Positions 25,774 to 33,078 of a stretch of DNA of 64,000 bases are shown piece after piece; position 1 is the first letter of the stretch; each line of letters starts with the position of its first letter. Position numbers and translations under genes: made by a program. Below the pieces are notes generated by a model that worked only from the letters and a program-made list of their open reading frames with translations, ran no database searches and had not been told where the DNA came from. The stretch comes from Subtercola boreus (GTDB lineage: Bacteria > Actinomycetota > Actinomycetes > Actinomycetales > Microbacteriaceae): NCBI RefSeq assembly GCF_003399635.1, contig NZ_NBXB01000011.1, forward strand, positions 62,001-126,000. Reading direction: 5' to 3'.

Positions 25774-26972
25774 CTCGTGCTCGGCAGGCCGAGGTCGAAG
25801 GTGGCGGATGGCGTGGCCGGTACCCGTTTGCCGAACGAGAGCCCGAACCGGCTCGCCAGAGCCGCGATCCTGTCCGGAACGGCCTTGGGCTCGTCGAAGA
25901 CTCGGAAATCGTCGCCAGCGGCAGTCTCCGGTGCCGGTTCGCGTCGGAATGGCAGCTCGAAGTTCGCCGCAGGGGCTCCGGCGTCGACGCTCGCCTCCGC
26001 CAGCGGGCTGAAAACGAGGTCGAGGCTCGTGGCCGACCCGCTTTCGACCTGCTTGAGAGGTGAGACGGGCGAGAGACCGAGCGTGAAGTCGGAGCCGGCC
26101 CCGGGCCGCGTGACGACAGCACCTGGTGCGGCTGCCCACGGCAGCACGAAGCCGGCCGCGATCGAGGCACCGGACGGTGCGCGCTCGGCCAACCCCGTGG
26201 CCATGCCCGGGCGGGTCGTCAGAGGGCCGCGGCTGCTGGGCGTCGACGGCGTGCGTCGGCTGCCGGGGAACGACTGCGTGCGGAGCCGGCGGAGGCGCCA
26301 GCGGGTGAAGACATAGGTGGCCACACCGAGCAGCAGGACCAATCCGGCGGCAACCCCCGCGATCACGTAGGGGAAGACGTCGCGCACGGCACCGGCCGAC
26401 GGCGGCGGGTAGAAGGGCAGCTCGATGACGGGAGCGGGAGCGGCCGTCGCCGTGATCACGGGCGCGGGGGCCGGCGTCGGGGTCTCGGTCGGAACAGGGG
26501 TCGCCTCGCCAGAGTCCGACTCATCGGAGCCGGAGCCGGAGCCGGAGCCGGAGTCCGAGTTCGAGCCGGAGTCGGATTCGACGGGCGCCGGCGCCGGCTC
26601 CTGGGCCGGTGCCTCGGAGGGAACAGGATCGACGGGCACGGGCACGTCCGTCGCCGGGGCCGGCTCCTCGGTGGGAACCGGGTCCGTGGTCGGCACAGGA
26701 TCGGTGGTCGGCACGGGGTCGGGTGTCGGCTCCGGGTCCGTGGTCGGCACGGGGTCCGGTGTCGGTGTGGGATCCCTGGTCGGCACGGGATCCGGAACCA
26801 CCGGCGGAACCAGCACGGGGCCGGTCGTGTCGTCGGCGAGCGAGAAAGATGTGGGCACTGCCTGGGCCGTGGCGGCGGCGCCCCCCAGGATCAGGGCCGG
26901 GGAGAGTGCGCAGACGACCGCCGTGACCGCGGCCAGAGTGGCGGCGCGGCGGAGGGAAGAGTGACGGCGCAT
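25770..26972 (-). CDS. Secreted Pro/Thr/Asp-repeat surface protein with one membrane helix
   Basis: No known family recognised. Of 400 aa, residues 1-37 are a signal peptide (Arg-rich start, cleavage near ATAQA). Residues ~55-130 are PT repeats (blocks such as DPVPTTDP, TPTPDP), then a Ser/Asp/Gly run (SGSGSGSGSDESD) and more PT linkers: a wall-spanning stalk. A helix at about 237-257 (YVIAGVAAGLVLLLGVATYVF) is followed by an Arg-rich stop-transfer and a ~140-residue cytosolic tail. ATG 26972 has GGGAAGGTGG upstream. It overlaps the lepB end convergently by 4 bases and diverges from kinase 2. It may link wall or EPS state to the cytosol; that is inference. Confidence 0.75.
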   Translation of the reverse strand: MRRHSSLRRAATLAAVTAVVCALSPALILGGAAATAQAVPTSFSLADDTTGPVLVPPVVPDPVPTRDPTPTPDPVPTTDPEPTPDPVPTTDPVPTTDPVPTEEPAPATDVPVPVDPVPSEAPAQEPAPAPVESDSGSNSDSGSGSGSGSDESDSGEATPVPTETPTPAPAPVITATAAPAPVIELPFYPPPSAGAVRDVFPYVIAGVAAGLVLLLGVATYVFTRWRLRRLRTQSFPGSRRTPSTPSSRGPLTTRPGMATGLAERAPSGASIAAGFVLPWAAAPGAVVTRPGAGSDFTLGLSPVSPLKQVESGSATSLDLVFSPLAEASVDAGAPAANFELPFRREPAPETAAGDDFRVFDEPKAVPDRIAALASRFGLSFGKRVPATPSATFDLGLPSTS

Positions 26973-27004
26973 AGGTCCACCTTCCCATAGGTTCCTGTTG
27001 TCAA

Positions 27005-27035
27005 TTGTAACTTTCTCAGACACCTGACATAGAAT
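27005..27035 (+). promoter_or_regulatory. Possible promoter for tyrosine kinase 2
   Basis: TTGTAA (27005-27010) and TAGAAT (27030-27035) with 19 bases between lie in an AT-rich patch of the 141-base divergent gap. The spacing is long, so this is tentative. Confidence 0.35.
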
Positions 27036-27113
27036 TCTCGCGCCGGGAGACCGTTTCTCGGCTCGCGCTGGCCAGGGGAAGCTGCCGGCTTCACCAGGAG
27101 AGGGCACCAGCCT

Positions 27114-28535
27114 GTGACTTTAGAGGGTTATTTTCGCGTCATCCGTAAAGGATGGGTGTTCATCGTCATCTTCGCTTTGCTCGGCATCGGTGCCGGCGCT
27201 GCGTTGGCAATCATCGCGACCCCCCAGTACCGCACCACGACGACGATGTATGTCTCGGTCGCTGTTTCGGACACACCGACGGCCGGCGATCTGACCTCGG
27301 GCAACAACTATGCCCAGGCAAAGGTCAAATCGTACGTGAGCATCATCACGAGCGCCTCCGTTCTCGACAAGGTCATCGCCGAGCTGAACCTCGACACGAC
27401 GAGCAAGAGCCTCGCCGACCACCTGTCGGCAGCGTCTCCCGTCGGAACGGTGATCATCGAACTCACCGCGACGGACTCCGACCCGCAGACAGCGGCGAAT
27501 CTGGCCAACGCCACCGCGCAGAGCTTCTCCGACGCCGTGGTGAACGAACTCGAGAAGCCTGCGGGCGGCGGGGCAAGCCTTGTCAAGGTGCGCGTGGTCG
27601 ACCCCGCGCTCGTGCCCACGAGCCCCTCCAGCCCGAATGTGCCGCTCAACATCGCGCTCGGCCTGCTGGTCGGCCTCGTGCTCGGCCTCGGCGCCGCGTT
27701 CCTCCGCACGGCTCTCGACACCCGCGTTCACGGAGCACACGATGTCTCCAGCGTGACCGACGCACCCCTTCTCGGCGGGATCAGCTTCGACCCCGAGTCG
27801 AACAAGCACCCCCTGCTCGTGCACAGTGATCCGAGGAACCCGCGTGCAGAAGCCTTCCGGGCGCTCCGCACCAACCTCCGCTTCGTCAGCGCCGGATCTG
27901 CCAACCACTGTTTCGTCGTCACCTCCTCCATTGCCGGTGAGGGCAAGAGCACGACGGCGGCGAACCTCGCCCTCGCGCTGGCCGAGACCGGCGTGCGCGT
28001 CGTCATCATCGACGGCGACCTCCGAAAGCCCAAACTGGCGGAGTACATGGGCCTCGAAGGGGCAGTCGGCCTCACCGACGTTCTGATCGGCACCGTCCCG
28101 CTTGCCGACGTGCTGCAGCGCTGGGGCAACCGTGAGCTGTATGTGCTTCCGGCGGGCCGCGTTCCCCCGAACCCCAGTGAGCTGCTCGGCAGCGACGCGA
28201 TGCACAACCTGCTCGAAGCGTTGAACGAGCAAGTCGACTACGTGATCATCGACGCCCCGCCGCTCCTCCCCGTCACCGACGGTGCCATCATCAGCAGCAT
28301 GACCGCCGGTGCCGTCGTCGTTGCGGGATCGGGCAAGGTCAAGCGCACCGAGCTGGCCCGGGCGCTCAACTCGCTCACGAGCATCGACAGCAAGGTCGTG
28401 GGCGTCGTTCTCACGATGCTGCCGAACAAGGGACCGGACTCCTACAACAACGAGAAGTACGGCTACTACGGCGCAGGCCCCGTCGAGGAGGAGTCGGAGA
28501 ACGCTCCGGCCCGCCGTCGTCGCGGTCGCAAGTAG
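27114..28535 (+). CDS. Wzc-like polysaccharide copolymerase / tyrosine autokinase 2
   Basis: Second BY-kinase of the locus, 473 aa. Wzz domain between helices at ~15-34 and ~178-197; kinase with Walker A SSIAGEGKST (271-280), Walker A' VVIIDGDLRKP (297-307), then VIIDAPPLLPVTD and a C-terminal tyrosine cluster (SYNNEKYGYYG) followed by an Arg-rich end. GTG start has GGAGAGGG about 9 bases upstream. It is of the same family as the 20437-22071 kinase but with a shorter periplasm-side linker and no long polar tail. No second phosphatase gene is near, so both kinases may share the one at 19748. It closes the EPS locus. Confidence 0.93.
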   Translation: MTLEGYFRVIRKGWVFIVIFALLGIGAGAALAIIATPQYRTTTTMYVSVAVSDTPTAGDLTSGNNYAQAKVKSYVSIITSASVLDKVIAELNLDTTSKSLADHLSAASPVGTVIIELTATDSDPQTAANLANATAQSFSDAVVNELEKPAGGGASLVKVRVVDPALVPTSPSSPNVPLNIALGLLVGLVLGLGAAFLRTALDTRVHGAHDVSSVTDAPLLGGISFDPESNKHPLLVHSDPRNPRAEAFRALRTNLRFVSAGSANHCFVVTSSIAGEGKSTTAANLALALAETGVRVVIIDGDLRKPKLAEYMGLEGAVGLTDVLIGTVPLADVLQRWGNRELYVLPAGRVPPNPSELLGSDAMHNLLEALNEQVDYVIIDAPPLLPVTDGAIISSMTAGAVVVAGSGKVKRTELARALNSLTSIDSKVVGVVLTMLPNKGPDSYNNEKYGYYGAGPVEEESENAPARRRRGRK

Positions 28536-28552
28536 GCCCATTCTGCACAAAA

Positions 28553-28558
28553 TAGACT
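28553..28558 (+). promoter_or_regulatory. TANNNT -10 element (TAGACT) before the 28566 gene
   Basis: TAGACT ends 7 bases before GTG 28566 and lies in an AT-rich patch after the kinase stop, again suggesting a leaderless transcript. Confidence 0.45.
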
Positions 28559-28565
28559 GGCTGGT

Positions 28566-29237
28566 GTGAACACACGGCCGGCTCGCGTCCTCCGCGGGCT
28601 GGCCGCCGCCATCTTCGCGGTGTTCGTCGCCATGCTCTCGCACCTCGCCGGTGGGGGCGGGTCTCCCGGTGCTGTCGGTGCCGCGCTGGCCCTCGCGTTC
28701 TCCGGCGTCGTCTGCGTGGCCCTCGCCGGTCAGTCGCTCTCCCTGCTGCGGCTCTCGATCTCGGTCGTGTGGAGCCAGGTCATCCTGCACACCCTGTTCA
28801 CCGTCGGTGCAGCAAGCGGAGCGACGGTCGCCATGGGCACGATGCGGCACCATGGCGGGGGGTTGCTGATCGTCTCTGACGCCACCGGCGGTATCTCTGA
28901 CGCCACCGGCGGTGCAATGGCGGGTGGCCGGGAACCGATGCTGCTGGGAGCCCTGGCTGCACAGCTGTGCTCCGGCATGTGGATCGCGCATCTCGGCGCC
29001 GCCCTCGTCACCATTCTGGCGCTGAGGCGGGGTGAGAGCGCCTTCTGGGGCCTCGTGGGCATCGCCGGCCTCCGTTTTCGGCGTCTGCTTCGACCTCTCT
29101 TCGTGGAACCGACTCCCGTCACAAGCGTCGACGGCACAGGGTCGTCGACTGCGCGCGATCACCACCGCGACCTGGGCGTGTTCCTGCAGAGCGTCTGGCG
29201 GCGTGGTCCTCCCGTGTGTGTGCATATCGCCCACTGA
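28566..29237 (+). CDS. Hypothetical polytopic membrane protein beside copC
   Basis: No family recognised. The 223-aa protein has about four hydrophobic helices (residues ~10-30, 36-55, 68-90, 125-155) and a His/Gly loop MRHHGGG in the middle, followed by a duplicated ISDATGG made by a 21-base tandem DNA repeat. The C-terminal ~70 residues are polar and Arg-rich. It begins at a leaderless-type GTG and ends 55 bases before the copC-like gene on the same strand. A copper-related role is suggested only by the neighbour and the His pair; CopD-family signatures are not evident. Confidence 0.62.
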   Translation: MNTRPARVLRGLAAAIFAVFVAMLSHLAGGGGSPGAVGAALALAFSGVVCVALAGQSLSLLRLSISVVWSQVILHTLFTVGAASGATVAMGTMRHHGGGLLIVSDATGGISDATGGAMAGGREPMLLGALAAQLCSGMWIAHLGAALVTILALRRGESAFWGLVGIAGLRFRRLLRPLFVEPTPVTSVDGTGSSTARDHHRDLGVFLQSVWRRGPPVCVHIAH

Positions 29238-29292
29238 TTCCACACGCAGAACATCGGTTGCGCCACGCGTTGCCGAGGAGAAGAAACCACGC

Positions 29293-29922
29293 ATGAAGAA
29301 GATGTTCGTCCTGCGCGCCGGAACGGCTGCAGCAGCACTCCTGGTCGCGGTCGGGCTGGCCGCACTCCCCGCCGGCAGTGCCTCGGCGCACGACTTTCTC
29401 GTCAGCAGTTCGCCTGCTGCGGGTTCGACCGTCACGGCGCCACCCAGCAGCGTGAGCCTGACGTTCAACGACCTAGTGCTCGATCTGTCGGGTGACGGGT
29501 CGTCGTCGATCGTCGAAGTGACGGGGCCCGGTGCCACGACCACTCACTTCGAGACGGGATGCGCGAGCATCCTGGGCCGGACGGTGAGCGTGCCGGTTGC
29601 TCTGGGAGGTGCCGGGGTATACGCGCTGAGTTGGCAGATCGTCTCCTCCGACGGGCACCCGGTGAGCAATTCGATCACGTTCACGTATGCGCCGCCGGCG
29701 GGCGCGGTGGCGGCTGCGGGCACGGCGGCGGCGCCGGACTGCGGGCGTGCGGGCACCAGCACGCTCGGTGCGCTTCCATCGACGACCACCAGTGAGAGTG
29801 ATGGCGCGGCAGGCTGGCTGATCCTCGCTGTCGCCGGAGGAATCGTGGTGCTTGCTGTGCTCGCGGTCGGCGCCGTGCTCCTCGTTGCGCGGCGCAGAGG
29901 GAAGTCGGAAGAAAAGTCGTGA
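29293..29922 (+). CDS. CopC-domain copper-binding surface protein with C-terminal anchor
   Basis: Exported copper-binding protein, 209 aa. Signal peptide 1-32 ends SASA, leaving His33 as the mature N-terminus, the first ligand of the CopC Cu(II) site; SSDGHPVSNSITF near residue 125 supplies the conserved C-terminal Asp-Gly-His. A linker rich in Ala/Thr and a helix near residues 174-198 anchor it, followed by Arg/Lys residues. This is the YobA/CopC-type layout of actinobacteria. ATG 29293 is preceded by GAGGAGAAGAAA. It follows the hypothetical membrane protein and may form a small copper pair with it. Confidence 0.88.
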   Translation: MKKMFVLRAGTAAAALLVAVGLAALPAGSASAHDFLVSSSPAAGSTVTAPPSSVSLTFNDLVLDLSGDGSSSIVEVTGPGATTTHFETGCASILGRTVSVPVALGGAGVYALSWQIVSSDGHPVSNSITFTYAPPAGAVAAAGTAAAPDCGRAGTSTLGALPSTTTSESDGAAGWLILAVAGGIVVLAVLAVGAVLLVARRRGKSEEKS

Positions 29923-30027
29923 CCGGGGCAATCCGGTCTCACGGAGGCTCCGAATAACGTGCTGTAGGGCATCCGGTGACCAACTGCGATGGAAACCACC
30001 GCCCTGCATTTTCAGAGGCTGAGCGTT

Positions 30028-30056
30028 CTCTGCGGTCGACACCCCTCACCGCAGAG
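30028..30056 (+). terminator. Hairpin downstream of the copC-like gene
   Basis: CTCTGCGGT and ACCGCAGAG pair perfectly (9 bp) around an 11-base loop, about 105 bases after the copC stop. The following bases (GGCGCTTAGTTTCG) are only slightly T-rich, so it may be a weak terminator. The rest of the 210-base gap holds the LexA box. Confidence 0.45.
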
Positions 30057-30108
30057 GGCGCTTAGTTTCGTTAACGGCTCTGCCGTGGTTCTGCAGCTTG
30101 CCAAAAAT

Positions 30109-30124
30109 TCGAATGTATGTTCGA
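30109..30124 (+). promoter_or_regulatory. LexA (SOS) box before the radical SAM gene
   Basis: TCGAATGTATGTTCGA matches the actinobacterial SOS box TCGAAC-N4-GTTCGA with a single mismatch (T for C at position 6). It overlaps a TANNNT hexamer (TATGTT, 30116-30121) and ends 8 bases before ATG 30133, so bound LexA would cover the promoter core. Confidence 0.75.
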
Positions 30125-30132
30125 CTGTTCCC

Positions 30133-31245
30133 ATGAGATGGAGCGGCCAGCAACTCGGTGTCGAAAGCACCTCTGCGCTGCCCGGTCTGGCCCAGCTCGA
30201 CAACCTGGTGCGCACCGTGACGACGCCCGAGTTCGCGGGAATCACGTTCCACGAGGTGATGGCGAAGTCGGCGCTGAACCAGGTACCCGGCCAGAGCCGC
30301 ATGCCGTTCAGCTACACGATCAACCCCTACCGGGGCTGTACCCACGCGTGCACGTACTGCTTCGCGCGGCCGACCCACACGTACCTCGATCTCGACTCCG
30401 GGCAGGATTTCGACAACCAGATCGTCGTCAAGGTGAACGTCGCCGAGGTACTGGCCCGGGAGCTCGCGAAACCGTCCTGGGGGCGGCACCCCGTGGCGCT
30501 CGGAACGAACACCGATCCCTACCAGCGGGCGGAGGGGCGGTATCGGCTGATGCCCGGCATCATCCGCGCCCTCGCCGAATCGGGTACGCCGTTCTCGATC
30601 CTGACCAAGGGCACGTTGCTCCGGCGCGACCTTCCGCTGCTGGTCGAGGCCCAGCGCTCGGTGAGCGTCGACGTGGCGATGTCGATCGCCGTGTACGACG
30701 ACGAGCTCCAGCAGTCCGTCGAGCCCGGCACCCCGTCGGCGAAGGCGCGGCTGGCCACCGTCCGCGCGGTTCGCGATGCCGGCATCGACTGTTCGGTCTT
30801 CGTGATGCCGGTGCTGCCCCACCTGACCGATACGACGACGCACCTCGACGGTGCACTGGCGCTGGTGAAGGAGGCGGGCGCGACGAGCGTGCTCCACTCT
30901 GCCCTGCACCTCAGGCCGGGCGTGAAGCCGTGGTTCCTCGAATGGCTGGGGCGCGAGCATCCGGAACTCATCGACTCCTACCGGTCGCTGTACCCCGGCA
31001 CGAGCGCGTACGCACCCAAGGAGTACCGGCAGTGGCTCGGGCGACGCATCGCCCCGCTGGTGGCACGCCACGGGCTGGCACGAGGCGTGAAGGATCCGGC
31101 GACCGGCGGAGTGCGTTCGAAGGCCCTCGGGCTGCTGCCGCAGATGGATGACGAGCGCACGTTCGCGCCGCGGCGTCTTGGCGCCCCGGCAGCGGACGGC
31201 GCGGGGGCGGGTGCAGGCGCGGAGTCTGCCCCGACCCTGTTCTGA
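30133..31245 (+). CDS. Radical SAM protein, Rv2578c family (spore photoproduct lyase-like)
   Basis: Iron-sulfur SAM enzyme of 370 aa, function not established. The cluster motif is Cys69-x3-Cys73-x2-Cys76 in GCTHACTYC, after YTINPYRGCTH, the SplB-like variant. Further blocks VALGTNTDPYQRAEGRYRLMPGIIRAL and FSILTKGTLLRRDLPLL match the Rv2578c-type group; the C-terminal ~60 residues are basic then Gly/Ala-rich. ATG 30133 is chosen because the promoter and SOS box end just upstream, although the frame stays open further. SOS control suggests a DNA-damage role, perhaps lesion reversal; from memory the mycobacterial homologue is also listed among LexA targets. Confidence 0.88.
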   Translation: MRWSGQQLGVESTSALPGLAQLDNLVRTVTTPEFAGITFHEVMAKSALNQVPGQSRMPFSYTINPYRGCTHACTYCFARPTHTYLDLDSGQDFDNQIVVKVNVAEVLARELAKPSWGRHPVALGTNTDPYQRAEGRYRLMPGIIRALAESGTPFSILTKGTLLRRDLPLLVEAQRSVSVDVAMSIAVYDDELQQSVEPGTPSAKARLATVRAVRDAGIDCSVFVMPVLPHLTDTTTHLDGALALVKEAGATSVLHSALHLRPGVKPWFLEWLGREHPELIDSYRSLYPGTSAYAPKEYRQWLGRRIAPLVARHGLARGVKDPATGGVRSKALGLLPQMDDERTFAPRRLGAPAADGAGAGAGAESAPTLF

Positions 31246-31252
31246 CGACGCC

Positions 31253-31258
31253 TAAGGT
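31253..31258 (+). promoter_or_regulatory. TANNNT -10 element (TAAGGT) for tdk
   Basis: TAAGGT ends 6 bases before GTG 31265 in the 19-base gap after the radical SAM gene, so tdk has its own leaderless-type promoter. Confidence 0.5.
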
Positions 31259-31264
31259 GGTCTG

Positions 31265-31873
31265 GTGGCAAAACTCTACTTTCGGTACGGCGCGATGAAC
31301 AGCGGCAAGAGCACGGCGCTGCTCCAGGCCGCCTACAACTACGAGGAGCGCGGACACCGCGTGCTCATTGCGAAACCGGCGGCCGACACGAAGGGTGACC
31401 TCTCGATCGTCTCGCGCCTGGGTGTCGTTCGCGACGTCGACTTCCTGGTGGCACCGCAGCAGGGTCTTCGCGATGTGTTCCTCGCGGAACGGGAGCGACT
31501 CCGTGAAGCCGGTGCGGGCGATGTCAGCTGCCTGCTGGTCGACGAGGCGCAGTTCCTCACGGCGGGGCAGGTCGACGACGCGCTCCGCATCGCCCTGATC
31601 GACGATGTGCCGGTGTTGGCGTACGGAATCCGTACCGACTTCCTGACGGCGGCCTTCCCGGGCAGCGGCCGGCTGCTCGAGGTCGCGCACAGCCTCGAAG
31701 AACTGAAGACGATCTGTCGCTGCGGTCGCAAGGCGACCTTCAATCCGAGGAAGGTCAACGGGCACTTCGTTTTCGACGGCGACCAAGTGGCGATCGACGG
31801 CGACGAGGTCACCTACGAGGCCCTCTGCGGCGTCTGCTACCTCGAGGAGAGCGACGGCCGCCTCTCGGCCTGA
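31265..31873 (+). CDS. tdk: Thymidine kinase
   Basis: Salvage enzyme phosphorylating thymidine to dTMP with ATP, 202 aa, type II (bacterial) family. P-loop GAMNSGKST at residues 9-17, LLVDEAQFL near 90-98 with the catalytic Glu, and a zinc site formed by CRCGRKA and the later CGVCY pair. It starts at a GTG with no ribosome site, 6 bases after TAAGGT. It ends in front of a strong terminator hairpin at 31933. Confidence 0.97.
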   Translation: MAKLYFRYGAMNSGKSTALLQAAYNYEERGHRVLIAKPAADTKGDLSIVSRLGVVRDVDFLVAPQQGLRDVFLAERERLREAGAGDVSCLLVDEAQFLTAGQVDDALRIALIDDVPVLAYGIRTDFLTAAFPGSGRLLEVAHSLEELKTICRCGRKATFNPRKVNGHFVFDGDQVAIDGDEVTYEALCGVCYLEESDGRLSA

Positions 31874-31932
31874 CCCCCCGTCGGCCTGACCCGCCGCCGG
31901 CTTGCCACCCGGGTCGGACCCCGCGCCACAAA

Positions 31933-31970
31933 TGAAAAGAGGAAGGCCCCGTGAGGTCTTCCTCTTTTCA
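31933..31970. terminator. Strong bidirectional terminator between tdk and tRNA-Pro
   Basis: TGAAAAGAGGAAG and CTTCCTCTTTTCA pair over 13 bp with a 12-base loop; T-rich on the 3' arm in both directions. It lies between tdk (plus) and tRNA-Pro (minus) and should stop both. Confidence 0.85.
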
Positions 31971-31990
31971 CTGTTTAGCAAATACTGCGG

Positions 31991-32064
31991 TCGGGGTAAC
32001 AGGATTTGAACCTGCGACCTCGTCGTCCCGAACGACGCGCGCTACCAAGCTGCGCCATACCCCG
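31991..32064 (-). tRNA. tRNA-Pro (CGG anticodon)
   Basis: A 74-base cloverleaf on the minus strand: acceptor CGGGGTA/TACCCCG, D arm GCGCAGCTTGGTAGCGC, anticodon stem CGTCG/CGACG with loop TTCGGGA (anticodon CGG), T arm with GGTTCAAATCC. CCA is not encoded. Transcription ends in the terminator at 31933-31970. Confidence 0.95.
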
Positions 32065-32142
32065 ATCGTCGCACTCACCGGCGTGAACCGGTTTGAACAA
32101 CCTATCCAGAATAGCCGACTTTTCGAGGGTCCGCGACCTCGC

Positions 32143-33078
32143 TCAGCTGTCGGTGGCCGGCACCAGCGTCAGAAGGGTGGCTTCGGGCAGACAGGCGAAG
32201 CGCACAGGAGCGTAGATCGAGGTTCCGAGACCTGCGGAGACGTTCAGGAAGGCGGATCGCGCGCCGCGCCGCCAGACGCTCAACCCTTTCACCTGTTTGC
32301 GCGGGATGTCGCAGTTCGTCACCAGGGCGCCGAAGCCCGGCACGCAGACCTGGCCGCCGTGGGTGTGTCCGGCGAAAATCAGCTGGGCCCCGTTCGTCAC
32401 GAACGAGTTGAGGATGCGCTGGTAGGGCGCATGCGCGACGCCGACGGTGAGTGTCGACGATCCGTCGGACGAATCGTCGTCGTTTTCGCGCAGACCCTCC
32501 AGCGAACCTGAGGCGGCTTCCAGCTTGTCGTACCCGCGGTGGGGGTCGTCGACTCCGAAGAACTCGATCCGGGTGCCGTTGACGGTCAGCGTCGTGGCGC
32601 TGTTGTCGAGATCGGCCCAGCCCAAGGAGGCGAACAGGGCGTGCTCGCGATCGATGTCGAGCCTCTGCACCTTATCGGGGCTCTTCGATGGGCCCACGAA
32701 GTAGCGGAGCGGATTCTTGAACGACGGCGCCCAGTAGTCGTTCGAGCCGTTGACGAAGACGCCGGGGACACCGCGGAACGGCTCCAGGGTGCCCGCCAGA
32801 GCGTCGTAGGCGTCGATGTGGCCCAGGTTGTCGCCCGTGTCGACGATCAGGTCTGGCTTCAGCCTCGCGAGGGCGCTCACCCACCGCTGCTTGCGGTGCT
32901 GGAACGGAGCGAGGTGGAGGTCGGAGAGGTGCAGCACCCGGATCGGGTCGGCACCCGGTGCGAGAACCGGCACGCTCACCCGTCGCAGGGTGAAGAGCTT
33001 CCGCTCTACCAGTGCGCCCCAGGCGACGGCGCCGAGGCCCGCGGCCGCGCCCAGGGCGAGGGCGGCCTTTACGGACAT
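32143..33078 (-). CDS. Membrane-anchored metallophosphoesterase
   Basis: Calcineurin-like phosphoesterase of 311 aa with an N-terminal helix (~5-24). Metal-binding motifs in order: HLSDLHLAP (D-x-H), DTGDN, GSND (variant of GNHD, with Ser for Asn and Asn for His), then VAHAP and GHTHGGQV. The altered third motif is worth noting but occurs in related proteins. ATG 33078 overlaps the end of the PBP gene by 10 bases, so the two are coupled; the same pair (ponA2 with a phosphoesterase) occurs in mycobacteria. Substrate unknown, perhaps a lipid or cell-wall intermediate. Confidence 0.85.
   Translation of the reverse strand: MSVKAALALGAAAGLGAVAWGALVERKLFTLRRVSVPVLAPGADPIRVLHLSDLHLAPFQHRKQRWVSALARLKPDLIVDTGDNLGHIDAYDALAGTLEPFRGVPGVFVNGSNDYWAPSFKNPLRYFVGPSKSPDKVQRLDIDREHALFASLGWADLDNSATTLTVNGTRIEFFGVDDPHRGYDKLEAASGSLEGLRENDDDSSDGSSTLTVGVAHAPYQRILNSFVTNGAQLIFAGHTHGGQVCVPGFGALVTNCDIPRKQVKGLSVWRRGARSAFLNVSAGLGTSIYAPVRFACLPEATLLTLVPATDS

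Noticed and set aside
20437-28535. Exosortase / PEP-CTERM system
   Set aside because: No exosortase-like membrane protein and no C-terminal sorting signal in the secreted proteins seen here.
27114-28535. Horizontal transfer or mobile element ends around the EPS locus
   Set aside because: No transposase, integrase or attachment-site duplication is visible; the tRNAs at 31991 and 50338 are intact and lack nearby partial copies.
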